Part shown: positions 51,556 through 62,653 of the stretch, in pieces
Numbering within the stretch: position 1 is the first letter of the stretch
Layout: every line of letters starts with the position of its first letter
NCBI GenBank assembly: GCA_031771865.1
Contig: JASISA010000019.1
Coordinates: forward strand, 1,302,001 to 1,366,000
Direction of reading: 5' to 3'
DNA: 64,000 bases
From: Nothophaeocryptopus gaeumannii
Lineage: Eukaryota; Ascomycota; Dothideomycetes; Mycosphaerellales; Mycosphaerellaceae
Notes under the pieces: generated by a model
Seen by the model: the letters and a program-made list of their open reading frames with translations, nothing else
Databases searched by the model: none
What the model was told of the DNA's origin: nothing
Position numbers and translations under genes: made by a program

Positions 51556-52213
51556 TGTTGTAAGACTCTATGCTTCAGAGGCGATATTTCTTATTATTTC
51601 ATTTGTTGGTAGAGCAGGTGAAGTTGAAACCTATGTAGCTTTTGGACCGGTCAGCTCCAGGCGGACCTCGGGCTGATCATGACCCGAGTGGCCCGCATTT
51701 GGGCCTTGCTGATTTAAGGCATGCTTTGTCCTCTTAGGTGTTTACCAACCGATGCCATGGGCAGGAATGGTTGGTGGGAATGAGGCACGTAATGTAGTAT
51801 ATTTGGTGTTGGAGGCTCACTGATAGGTAAGTAGACGATGTTCGTCGTGAGAGACGGGTGAAACGAATTTTCAAGCATCCGAGACTGTGTTAAACAGGCA
51901 AACACTCTCATTCGCGAGACCAGTGTCTTTCGAGGCCTTTCCAAATTCCGCCATGTAAAAGCATCCAACAACTCAGATACTGGCAAGTGGAAAAAAGCCC
52001 CCGTAAAGGAAACCCCTTTTGAAGTGCTATTCGTACACTTACTCCAGCCAGCGAGCAGAGTCTCAGGCGAACAGACGTCTCTCGTAGTTACTAGCGCAAC
52101 TCCAATGACGAGTTTGACGTGAGTGGCATGGCAAGCCAGCCTGACACGGAAACTCGTCTTGGCCCTTCTTTGAGTTGGGAGTCAAGCAAGTGATCAAGCA
52201 CCACCTGGGCTGT
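51556..52213. other. Gene-free interval
   Basis: About 660 bp without a recognised gene or repeat. Confidence 0.35.
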
Positions 52214-53264
52214 TCAACAGCCAGGCTCCCCACCAGGCAGTCCATCTGTGCCCCAGACGTACGAGATCCCTCGGCCAGTGTCGGGATCAGCGCGCGAGTT
52301 GATGCAGATGTCAGCTGGAAGGTCATGCTGGGTCTTGATACGCTTCCTGTTGACATCCTTGTCGTAGAGTTCTGCATCAAGCTCAGCCTCGTATCCACCT
52401 TCGAGCATAACAGCCTTGAGCTGGTGGGATGTCTGCGAGGTCGTTAGCATTGAGACAGAAAAGGTTCAGGTAGTTCGGCGCGAGTGTAGATACCAGATTG
52501 CCTGTCTTGTCGAACGCTTCAAGATAGACCATCTTGCGGTTCTTGTTTTTCTTGGTTTTCGCGTAGACAGCGGGAGCGTGGTGCTCGCTCTCTTCAGCGT
52601 CCGACTCTCCATCGGTCACCTCGAGCAACACGGCGGGCATAAATTTCGGGTGATCATGTTCCTCCTTCGTCAGTGGTACTTCTTCGGTGGCGCTCTTGTT
52701 CTCCGTCAGGGCCGTGCCTCCTTGATACCCCGAACTCGAATCAACTCCCACGGCATTAGACTGAACAGTGGAAGTGGCGACAGCAGAAGTGTTGAATGCC
52801 ACGGCCCTTCGAGCGCGCCTCCCTTTTTGACGTGCTTGTGACGGACGACATCGGCTAAGGCGGCGCTCTTTTCATCCTTACTCTTCACAGTCTCAAGCCC
52901 ATTGCCTCCCTCTTTGCGAGCCTTGCTGCCAAGCTTAGATTTACCAGCCTGAATTGCTTCGAACTTCGACACATTGTGATTTGCCTTCGATTTTTAGCAA
53001 GTGTCAACTTCAGGGTTCATCTATTGGGACATACTTCTGCGGGAATACTCGCTGGCTCGGCGTTGGTTTTGGACACAAGAGAGAGCGAGAACTTCGACCG
53101 GGGTCCCTGAGCAGGTTAGAATCTTCTTGCCGCTACTTGCGCAAGTGAGCATCGCTTACAGGTAGTGCTGTCGACAACGGAGCAGTTTGCTTGGCCTTCG
53201 ATCTGGTAGTGGTACTAGCTAGTGCGAGCTCCGGGGCTGGCGCCGCAGCTCGTGTTGCCCTCAT
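52214..53264 (-). CDS. Hypothetical protein, multi-exon model partly uncertain
   Basis: Exon 1 (53160-53264) starts MRATRAAAPAPELALASTTT and ends at a GTAAGC donor. After a 211-nt intron the next exon (from 52948) gives AGKSKLGSKARKEGGNGLE and SAALADVVRHKHVKK. Between about 52700 and 52830 the coding frame shifts, and a further small intron or an indel is needed. The following block (TKEEHDHPKFMPAVLLEVTD, GESDAEESEHHAPAV, KMVYLEAFDKTGNL) joins across a 61-nt intron (52433-52493, branch GCTAAC) to TSHQLKAVMLEGGYEAELDA and CINSRADPDTGRGISYVWG, ending at 52214. No family is recognised. The basic head looks nuclear. Confidence 0.5.
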
Positions 53265-55179
53265 GGTGTGCGCTGGGCGACTGTGCTCCTGAGATGAGTC
53301 AGACAAGGTGCGAGGATGAGAATTCACTTCCAACGCATCTAGACAGAGCTCACGAGACTCGAGTCTAGATGCGCAGACATATGGAAGTTGACGAAGAACA
53401 TAAGATGAGGGTCGTAGGATAGAGGACTTGCCTAGTCGTTGACGATGTGCGAATGGGTGGGGTGATCTGCAACGAGTAGGTGTTGATAGTGCGCAGTTAG
53501 TGGAGGGGTGTTGTAAGGCGGCAGTGAAGATTGGGAGAATCGTCGCACGGACGTGCAGAGAACCTGAGGGCCGGCGGCCCAGATTGCATGTGACGCAACA
53601 CGACGCCGCGGAAGTAGCCGCTCCGCGCCCAGCCTCCACCGCTTAAACAGCTTCACTTCGCCCCTCCCTTCGCTTTCTCTTCTTCAACACTGTTTAGTGT
53701 TGGCGCGCTGCGCATCGCCGACAACAAGCAGCGGGCTGCTGTCATCTGCAGCACCAATTCCGGCGCTGATGGAGTTCATGGATGCGAGAGCTACCCGTGC
53801 TTCGTTGGCAAAGGCGGAGGTGATGTAGGTAGACTGCAGTGGGCGCTGAACCGACCTGACACCTGTGCAAATCGCCGATCGAGTGCGCACCGAGTCGAAT
53901 GGTCGCCTTGCGTTCCCTCGACGTGCTCGATTTCAGCAGCGAGATCCTCCATGGCGGTATTGCGGGTTCAAACATCAGGTATTTCTCGCGCGGAGTGTTG
54001 CCCCTTTGGTGTCGAGGAGTGTTGTGTGGCATCGCCGTGCGCGGCCCACGGATTGCAGCAACCTCCCACCGACTCTTTGGGCTCCTTCTTGGTTAAGCAC
54101 CTTCGCGTCGGATACTGGGGTTCTGTTGTCGTCATGTTCTCGGGCATCGAGGCCGGCGCGATACTGCACATGTTGTCTTGTCGGCACTGGCACCCATACC
54201 AGAGGCTGCACAGGTGTGTACACCCCTTATTGTGTCATTGCCGGCTGCGAAGGCAGTCCGGTGACGCTGACGAAGTCGCAGGCCATCACATGCACCGCGA
54301 CAGCGGTGATGTGGAGGCCTACGCGCAATAGCCTGTGGCACCGCAATATGTCCCTCGTATTACCATCCAGGCCGGCAGAAGGTGGTCTGCAAGATCCGCA
54401 GAGGCACTGTCGTTTGCAGGCGCACGTGCAAGGCGCTTCTGAGACTGCATGAGTAACATCCTGAGCTTGCTTCAAGCGTCTGCAGTGAAGGCGGCCGTTG
54501 GCGTTTGTTGTCATGAAACCGGTAGTCGCAGAGAAGAGGGACGAAGTGAAGTGAAGGTGAACACCGCGTCATCGCGACTACGGGTACTATACCTGAACCT
54601 TGCTGCCGTGGGAGCATACATTTCCGCCATTGAAGGCTTTCAATGGCCAGGAGGATAGACCAGCGACGGGCGCGTGGTATGTTGTGGTGTAGGAGACGGC
54701 AGGCGTTGGAGAAGAGATGAGAAGATGAAGTGAAGTCCAGGCGGGGTCAGACCGTTTGGCTTATGTAAGCGCTGGCGTCGCCCAGCTGCTTCACTGCCAG
54801 GGACTTCACGATAACTTTACCATGCGATCGTGTCGTCTAGAGATCTTTCTATCTTATGCGGTATCTTTAGTGACCGAGGCTAACGACGAGAATCATTTTG
54901 GGATACTCTCATAGAGTACGAGCAAGAGCATGGAGGCACCACGCGACTCCCGAGCCCTTAAGCGACTCGGATCCTATGGAGACTCCTCACTGATGGAACC
55001 ACGGCATGAAACCGCTCTGCCCATCGATTGGGACTCTATTGACCGCTTCTCCCGGTTCAGTATCATTGAAGACGCGCTCAAACGAACACAACTCAAGCGA
55101 GCGATGAGATACATCCCGTGAAATCGCAGTCAGTCTTTTCTTTCTTAATGACTCCATTTGCGACAAGTGAGTGGTACTC
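53265..55179. other. Gene-free interval with many antisense frames
   Basis: About 1.9 kb. Several overlapping frames between 53700 and 54660, on both strands, are Cys-rich or Arg-rich. None has a coherent domain, start and splice pattern. A decayed secreted-protein gene is possible but cannot be shown. Confidence 0.35.
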
Positions 55180-56689
55180 ACAAGCAACAAGCGTTCCACA
55201 ACACGGCCCCACCCATGAGTAAGAACACAAAGTCAGTTTCGAGCGTAGAACGTCTGTATCTGCGGGTTGCCTCACAGTAGATCCAGTGCTCAGCCTCGAA
55301 CTTGCCGGCAACAGCACAAGGTCCGAAGCTGCGTGCTGGATTAAGAGAGCCACCTGTGAATGAGACGCCAACGATCTCTGCAATGAACAGAGCCATGCCA
55401 ATCCCAATGGGTGCCATGTATGTTGCTTTGTGCTTCTCTTTCGCCAACATGAACACCGTGAACACCTACTCGGCAGTGAAAACCATCTCGATAAAGACAC
55501 CTTGCGCAACAGAAGTGTCGTCCGCCAGCGTCGTGCGGACGTTGAAGTCTGTCGGAAACATGATCTGTACCAAGAAAGAAGCGAAGATAGCGCCGGAGAG
55601 CTGAGAGGAGAAAAGCAGGTTTCCACGAACGTAACTGATCGACTTTGTCATAACCATGCCCAACGTGACGGCGGGATTGAAGAGCTCTCCACTGACTCCG
55701 AAGAAGACCCAGACATTGACGAGTAGACTAAAGCCGAAAGAGACTGCAACGTAGAGATTGACGATGGGACTCAATCCGACTGTTGCATTGGTGGTGGTAG
55801 CATCTGCACTCTTCTGAGCACCGATATTGGCGAGAATAGCTCCAGCGAACGCGAAGTAGAAGAACATGCACGTTCCAATGAACTCTCCGAGAAAGGCGAC
55901 GGAGTGGCTTTGAAGTGGCCCATGCGTTCAGGGCGTGAAGGGTAGACGAAGGATCTCGTCGCCAGGAAAGCCGTCCGAGCCGCCTTCGCGGACGATGTAG
56001 AAAGACGTGCCTCGGCGTTTTGACTTGGTGTTTGAGGGCGTACCCGAAGACTCCACTGCGTCGTGACTGACGGACATTCCATGTGATCGTCTGGGTCGAA
56101 AATACCGAATGGATATCGGCGAGATGAGAGGACCGATTGAGGTCGACGCGGAGTTTGACAGCCGGCGAGCGGTGCGTATCTCGGTAGGGGGCCTTTGTTT
56201 GAAGTGTTGTCCTGAGAGCCACTGGTGAAAAGCTCTACGCATAGGCTTCGACCCATTGAGGTAGTCTGTATTCGCTTTTGGTGTAGGCGTCGTGACATGC
56301 TGCTCAGCCATGAGATTTGAAGCATACTCATTCGACGAATTCCGATTGTAGAATGGGCGCTGATCCACAGCCATGGTCGAAGCGTTGGGGGAGTGATTCA
56401 TTTGAGCTGGCTCGGCAAGTATCGTGTCCGCGTTGCTATTGGTGTTGATGTTCAAGTCGCCGCTTGAAAGCTGCTATCGTGCTTGCTGTTGCGCGCTGGG
56501 CGTCAATGACACTGGTCTCTCTGGCGTCGGGGTTTCTTCAATGATGGCGGGCTCGGTCCCGGATCGCACAGATGCAACAGATTGGTAGGAGTTTCGAACA
56601 ATCCATCGGCGGTCCGAGTCCTGCGATGATCGATCATGCTCGCTGCTCAGTCGAACTAGCATCGTGGGGAGGGCAGTAGGGGTGGTCAT
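55180..56689 (-). pseudogene. Aquaporin (MIP family) pseudogene
   Basis: One continuous reading frame from the ATG at 56689 to about 55276 is broken by three in-frame stops: TAG at 56474-56476, TGA at 55928-55930, TAG at 55466-55468. Across them the protein is recognisable. A long N-terminal tail ends GDEILRLPFTP(stop), followed by SVAFLGEFIGTCMFFYFAFA, first NPA box GELFNPAVTLGMVMTKSISY, FIEMVFTAE(stop)VFTVFMLA, second NPA box VSFTGGSLNPARSFGPCAV, and EAEHWIY. A following intron keeps its GTGAGG donor (55275) but the acceptor reads CAT instead of CAG (55215). The next segment would be WVGPCCGTLVA. The first two stops fit CAG-to-TAG and TGG-to-TGA changes. No frameshift is needed over 1.4 kb, which suggests recent loss. 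Confidence 0.85.
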
Positions 56690-57705
56690 TATGGTTCCTT
56701 CGACTGTTCAAGGTATACGTAGGTGTTCGATGTCAGCAACAGGGACGCTCGCCCAGGATGCAGATTTGAACGATGAAGAGTGGAGGGAGGCTTGCCCGGT
56801 ACATACCTACCTGCTTCATCTTCACGGGCTTTCTTCTTCCCAGCACCACTCTGGTCCTGCGACTATGGCGTTGCTATGAAATGAATCGGCCTGTTCCTTG
56901 TGGCAAATCACAACAATGGTCCATAGCTTTGTCGCTGGTAGCAACGCAGTCCGGGCTATGCTGCAAGGGGTAGGTTCTACCTGAGCAGTCGTGGTCTATC
57001 AAGGCGAGAATGGAAGGGTATCCTAAGTCGAGATGGATCACAGTTAGGATGGTCGCATTGGAAGGCGCCATCAAGTGGACGACGCAGTGAATAATGCTCA
57101 GGTTTCGCATCCATGCCAGTCTGAGGACTGTGCCAGACCTGCGCTTGATCGGAGTAGTTCGTCGCCTTCCATGTTTCAGCTGCGTCGCGCATCTGTAACG
57201 TACAGCCGGATGAGGTCCGAAGATGGAACGGTCACAGCTCAGGCGGTTCTCTACCCATTGACACCGTATGCGACATGTCCTTCGCCAGAGAATGCAGAAA
57301 TGAACATCGGATGTCACCAGCAGTTGTCAAAATTGGCTTGTGGCTTGGGCATCAACTGGACAGCTGTGGAGGTGCCGTTGAAGGTGGTACAGGCATGTCC
57401 CATCTTGCAGCCTCGTGCAAGTCGCAGGCCAAGTGGCGCTGAATAGGTAAGTTTCAGCCAATGAGGCCGAAACCGATGCGTCTCCTTCCGATCTTGAGGG
57501 CCGTGGCTCAATAGTCGCCTTGGAGATGCTCATGGGCGTATGGAGTCGACATCGGCGTGGCAGCCCCCACGAGACTGTGATGACGCGTCTGAGGGTGGTG
57601 ATGGTGAGGGAGTGAGGTCGCTTTGAGGAGAGGACTGTAGTGAGGCTCAAAATCAGTCTCGGCTGACAGGCGGAAGGAAGCAGCCGCGTGTCTGCTCGTT
57701 CCTGC
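56690..57705. other. Gene-free interval
   Basis: About 1.0 kb between the aquaporin remnant and the thaumatin-like gene. No gene recognised. Confidence 0.35.
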
Positions 57706-59256
57706 ATGATGACATCTCCTGGCAGGCACGTTCCAAGATTGCAACCACCCACCATCCACCACGCGCTTTCTCTCATCCAGCTACGCGCCTGCATGAGCAT
57801 CAGGGCGAAACATCCTCTACAGGCACGCAAGCCCAGGCGAAGCTGCCCTCTTGCTTGCTGCGGTAGGTCCTGTCATTCTGCTTCTTCCTCCAGCCTTTCT
57901 CCCCTGCCCTCTTCCACACACCATACATCACTCACTATAGCATTTCATCCACCAGCAGCAGCGATAGCAGCGCCAACGGCTACTCCCGCACCACCAGCTC
58001 TCTCGACGAATCCCACGCCCACCGAGCCGTCCGTAGCAGCTTCAGCACCTTCAGGAGCGTCGACCGTTTCGAGAAGATCACACCCGATTCGCGACGCGGT
58101 GAAGCGCCAACACCTCAAATTCAAGAATCAAAAAGACCATCTCAAGCTCAAGATCAAGGCTTCCCGCGCCTTTCTCCGCCTGCGGTACTCTCATCTAGCC
58201 ACCCGATTCCACTCCCGACCCACCTAAACGCTCAGCGTCATGGGGAGCAGCCTCCAGATTGTCATAGCAAATCGGTGCCCAGACACCATATGGCCTGGTG
58301 TCACAGACGCTGACGGACCATCCTCTGGATTCGCACTCACCGCCGGCACCAACAAGACCATCAACGTCGCTCCGGACTGGAAAGGCCGCGTTTGGGGCCG
58401 CACAAATTGCACCTTTCCGAACGGAAATGACAAACCCGGCAACTGTGATACCGGCGAATGTGGCGCCCTCAATTGTACCCAAGCCGGCAATCCTCCAGCC
58501 ACTCTCGCCGAGTTCACGATGGACGGAGGTGTTAATCAGACCTTCTACGATCTCAGCCTGGTCGATGGCTACAACCTGCCAATGGCAATCGTACTCCTCC
58601 CCAACGGCGTCAGCGAGCTGGAAAGCATCAATCTGGGCACGAAGAACCCGTCCTGCGTAGCCAGCGTCAACAATCTCGCCGCCCAGAACTGGAATGCCTA
58701 CGCAAACAACCAGCAATTCCTCGGCACCTCCTCCTCTGACCCCCTAACCTTTGACACGAAGAACACGGCCCAGTCCGTTCTAAACTGGTGTCCCTACGAC
58801 CTCCAAGTCAACCCTCCAACGCCCTCTAGAGGAGCCGGCGTCTACCCCTACCCAGACGGCAACGTCAAACGCCAACCCTACAACCCGTGCAAATCAGCTT
58901 GCGAGGCGTACAGTAAGGATAAGTACTGCTGTACCGGCTCGTACAGCGACCATGGGAGCTGTCCGACAAATTACTACAGCAAGGCTGCAAAGGCCGTCTG
59001 TCCTGATGCCTACTCGTACCCGCAGGATGATGAGAGTTCGACATTCATCGTGCCGAAGGGAGGAGAATTTCAGGTTATTTTCTGTCCTGGAGGACGGAGT
59101 ACTAATATTATGGCTACCACGAGTGGGACTGCGAGTTCGAGTGCGAGTACTGCGGCGAGAATGAGGAGAAGGTCAGTGGAAAGTGGTGGGGAGTTCACGG
59201 GCACATGGATGTTATTTGGGATGATGCTCTTACTCGCGAGTTCGATGGTGGTCTAG
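57706..59256 (+). CDS. Thaumatin-like protein with GPI-type C-terminus
   Basis: Main exon from 58236 to 59256, with a 51-nt intron 58185-58235 (branch CTAAAC, acceptor CTCAG). The thaumatin-like domain has LQIVIANRCPDTIWPGVTDA, WKGRVWGRTNCTFPNGNDKP, CDTGECGALNCTQAGNPPA, LAEFTMDGGVNQTFYDLSLV, DGYNLPMAI and YNPCKSACEAYSKDKYCCTG, with the cysteine pattern of the family. A Ser/Thr-rich stretch and a final helix WMLFGMMLLLASSMVV form a GPI-anchor signal. The 5' exon (57706 or 57793 to 58184) encodes a Pro/Ala-rich stretch and a basic helix with RQHLKFKNQKDHLKLKIKA. A normal signal peptide is not evident, so another 5' exon or intron (a GTAGGT donor lies near 57862) is likely. Fungal TLPs are cell-wall proteins, some with beta-glucanase activity. 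Confidence 0.78.
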
Positions 59257-60011
59257 GTGACGACTTCTGGAGCCGTTGTGGGGAAGGCGAGGGCGAGTAG
59301 GAGATGAGATGGGATGGGAGGGTGGATGATGATGAGATGACGAGATGGAAAGCATGCTGGCGTGCTCTACCCTACGACCTAAGATACCCTGATGTACCTA
59401 CTCGACGAGACCTAATGATGATGTCTTCTCCTCGAACTTGCCCCAAGACGGTGGTCATGGATGCTTCTCCCTTGCCTTCATCGACACATTCCTTTTCTGA
59501 AAAAGATGCATTTTCAGCGAGACCTAATGATGATGTCTTCTCCCTGACCTTGCTGAGAGACCGTGCCCGCGAATCCTTCTCCCGTGCTTTCATGGGTACA
59601 TTCTCTCCTGACAGCGACGCCTTGCCTTCCGCAGCCTATTTTCGAGATAGCTTCGCGCTGTGAGACATGCTCTTCGGTCTTCTGCTGTCGTCTGTGATGG
59701 TGTCAGTTCCGTAAAGAAGTGACACGAGCTGAATGTAGCTTACTATGATTTGCTTCATCCTTGATACTGAAATGGTGAGTTGTGAGTTTGTGTCGTGACG
59801 TGATGCAGTTCATCTGCTCAATGTGCGTAGTAATGCGTGATGTTCTTATTCAGGATCTTTTGTTCGCGGGCGTCTCCTCTGCGTGGAAGGCCGGCCTTCT
59901 GTTCTTGACTTGAAAGTAGTCGTGGTGTATGTAGGTTGATGCGCTTGAATCCAGCGCTCTCCTTCCTTCCATCTCTTTCGATTCGTTCCTTAATTGCCCC
60001 ATCTTGTTCTC
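59257..60011. repeat. Gene-free interval with a 26-bp direct repeat
   Basis: A 26-bp sequence (CGAGACCTAATGATGATGTC then TTCTCC) occurs at 59406-59431 and 59518-59543, 112 bp apart. Since 112 is not a multiple of three, it is not a coding repeat. The open frame 59304-59663 across it is unlikely to be a gene. Confidence 0.45.
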
Positions 60012-60398
60012 TCAAAGCCATCTAGGCACCCTAACCTCACTCCCCTCATGTCCTTCATGGCCATGTCTGCACTCAAAACAACACTCCGCAGGACAATCAT
60101 CCCTCAAAGTACACTTATACCACACATTCGCCAGCATCTTCTTGCACTTGTAACAGACCGAGACCGAGCAACCTGGTGTGGCGGTCATTTGACAGTATGG
60201 TTCTCCTTGATGAGTTGGCAAGGGTCGTTGAAAGGCCCAGAAGCAGATCGATGGTAGTGAAAGCTTACGTTTGCGGTAGATGACGAGTGGTAGGATAGCG
60301 GCTGCGGATATGAGGCGTGGCTCGAAGCAGTCGGGGAGAATAATGGATGTGACGAAGGGGCGTGGACGGGGTCGCTTGTTCTGGCGGCGGAGAGGCAT
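60012..60398 (-). CDS. Small Cys-rich protein with one membrane helix
   Basis: Two exons (60269-60398 and 60012-60205) with a 63-nt in-frame intron give 107 aa. The basic head MPLRRQNKRPRPRPF leads to one hydrophobic helix LISAAAILPLVIYRKR. A Cys/His domain follows: CSVSVCYKCKKML, WYKCTLRDDCPAECCFECRH and GHEGHEGSEV. The CxxC/CC/C..H spacing may bind zinc. No family is recognised. The intron is inferred from a good GTAAGC donor, and the unspliced frame is also open. Confidence 0.5.
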   Translation of the reverse strand: MPLRRQNKRPRPRPFVTSIILPDCFEPRLISAAAILPLVIYRKRKLSLPSICFWAFQRPLPTHQGEPYCQMTATPGCSVSVCYKCKKMLANVWYKCTLRDDCPAECCFECRHGHEGHEGSEVRVPRWL

Positions 60399-60827
60399 GT
60401 TGGTCGGGTTTCATCTGAGGGTACGGTATGGTGGCGATGTGCTGATGATCGTGTGTCGATGATTCTGCGCAGTTGTCGGTTGTTCTTGAGATATTGAAGA
60501 CTGAAACTGAATCCAGTTTTCTCGTACGGCATTGTCGCGAATGCATATGATTGGTCTCGCAGGTGAATGGTGAACGAACTCCCAAGCTCACTTGAACATT
60601 GCATGTGAAATCGTTCATGTTCGACGTGTGTCTTGTGATATTGACGTGACAAGGCGAACATGTGAACGGCACGTGCTCGCCTGGCCAGCCACGCCTGCAG
60701 GAAGTCGGCAGTTGTGCTGGAACAGCTTCTCCGCATTGCCGCATGAATACATCGGTACACTGCGAAAGCATCAGCAACATCAATACTTGTATGATGTCTT
60801 TGAGTTTCCTCGAATCTTCAAACAGCG

Positions 60828-61832
60828 ATGGCAGCACCAGAGGAAGCGAAAGTAGTAGGATATGTCGGCCTCGGAAATGCTGGATACCTTCTTGCCTCAA
60901 CACTTGCACGAGCAGGATACAAGCTCGTAGTTGACGATGCCGACTCACCGAGAGCCCACCAATTTGCGGCCGAGCACAAGAATGCGCAAGCTGCTTCCAG
61001 CTCTCCGCATGGCTTCGCAGATGTCGACATCTTGGTCACGATGTTGCCAAATGGGATGGTTGTGCGAGAAGTCCTTCTGGGTCCGCGTGGCCTTGCCAGA
61101 TCTTTGAAGAACGGCGCAATCGTTGTCGATACTTCCTCATCCTCGCCGTTCCAGACCCAAGAGACGGGCAAGCTCCTGGCAAATGTCAATCCTGCCTTGA
61201 CCCTCATTGACAGCCCGGTCACGCAAGAATACGCATTTGCTCTGGCGCATGGCGATGCGACTCTTATGGTCGGATGCTCCAATCTCGCAGCACTCGAGGT
61301 GGTGATGCCAGTACTGAGAATAATGGGCAAACACGTCTTCGTCATGGGCGATCTGGGCTCCGGACATGCGATGAAGACCTTGAACAATTACACAAGCGCG
61401 GCCTCGATCTTGGGTTTGTGCGATGCACTGGTGGTTGGACAGAAGCTCGGACTTGATCCTGCAAAGATGATCGATGTCATGAACGTAGGGACTGGCGTCA
61501 ACTTCAGCACGAAAGAAAGCTTCAAACAAGAGGTAAGCGTGATCGCACTTGGCGACTTTTTTCATTCATGGTGATACTTGTACTTACGCAAGATTTTGTA
61601 GGGGCTCACCCGTCGCTTCCAGAGCGGATATAAGCTTGCTCTGCTGCTGAAGGATATGAAGATTGCTCGCTCGGTAATAGAGAAGATGGACGTCCCTTCG
61701 CTCTTGCCAGATCTGATTGTGAAAGAGCTGACTGAGGCGGATCGGGTAGCAGGTGCAGATGCAGATCACACGCAAGTCATCCACGAGTGGGAGAGAAGAG
61801 CGCGCGTTCAGCTGAGGCAGAGCAAACTGTGA
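60828..61832 (+). CDS. 6PGDH/3-hydroxyisobutyrate-dehydrogenase-like enzyme with PTS1
   Basis: Two exons (60828-61532 and 61602-61832) with a 69-nt intron give 311 aa. The Rossmann motif GYVGLGNAGYLLASTLARAG is followed by VDILVTMLPNGMVVREVLLG, IVVDTSSSSPFQTQ and LIDSPVTQEYAFALAHGDAT. The catalytic Lys lies in GSGHAMKTLNNYTSAAS. LLLKDMKIARSVIEKMDVPS and HEWERRARVQLRQSKL follow. The end SKL is a classic PTS1, so the enzyme should go to peroxisomes, unlike the mitochondrial HIBADH of valine breakdown. It reduces or oxidises a beta-hydroxyacid, and the substrate is unknown. The gene converges with calcineurin B, 88 bp away. Confidence 0.88.
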
Positions 61833-61920
61833 AGGCGTGTAGGGTGCTGTCCGCTTGCTGAATGCGACCCTGACATTGCCTGGTGCATGAACTCCGTGAT
61901 TATGTGGGTATCGTTACAGT

Positions 61921-62653
61921 CTAGAACTGGTCTGCAAGCAGTGTCAGCATACGAATCGAGGACGATGAATGTTTTGTCCATACCTAGCGTCATGCTCATG
62001 GAAACGTCAGTGTTCTCCACCATCTTGGTAAACTCCTCAAAGCTGATCTTTCCGTCGTGGTCAAGGTCGGCCTCCATGATGGTCTTGTCCACGATCTGCT
62101 GCAACTGTTGGTCCTTGAGATTGCTTCCCACCATCATCTTCAGCACGATAAAGAGCTCGCCATTGCTAATGTATCCGTCGCGGTCAATGTCGTACACCTT
62201 GAAGGCGAATCGCAGCTTCTCCTCCTTGTTGCCCTTTGAGCTGAACGCACTCAGACCGGACACGAACTCTTGAAAATCGACGTCACCGCCTCCGTCTTCG
62301 TCGAAAATGGCAATCATGCGTGTTGCGAGTGGGTTGGAAGAGACTTGCGGTAGGGAAAGGAATTCATCGCGCTCGATTGTGCCGGAGTTGTCCTAGTTGG
62401 CCGTCAATCACCCTTTCAGCGCCAAGCGCACGTCTTTCACCATCCTCTGCGTACCTTGTCCAATTTCATGAAGCGTTTTCGCAGTCTGTCAACCTCGTCC
62501 CGGTCAACTGTTTGTGCGCGAGAGTCAGCACGTGGTCATCGAGTCGTCCAATTTGCCAGCGCCAGGCACGGCATTCCGCTCCAAAGTTGTGGCATACGTA
62601 CAGTTGGAGCCCTGGACAATGTTCTCCAGCATCGCTGAGTTGGCGTTCCCCAT
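61921..62653 (-). CDS. CNB1: Calcineurin regulatory subunit B
   Basis: Four exons (62602-62653, 62455-62507, 61984-62392, 61921-61931) with introns of 94, 62 and 52 nt give 174 aa. The last exon is only 11 nt and supplies the final DQF and stop. MGNANSAMLENIVQGSNFDR starts with the N-myristoylation glycine. Four EF-hands follow, at about 34-45 (DKDNSGTIERDE), 66-77 (DEDGGGDVDFQE), 103-114 (DIDRDGYISNGE) and 144-155 (DLDHDGKISFEE), then the canonical end VSMSMTLDQF. CnB binds the catalytic CnA and, with Ca2+/calmodulin, activates Crz1-type stress signalling. All four EF-hand calcium ligands look intact. Confidence 0.97.

Noticed and set aside
53700..54660. Cys-rich frames on both strands, possible metallothionein or secreted protein
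   Set aside because: No consistent start, signal peptide or cysteine pattern, and frames overlap on all phases.
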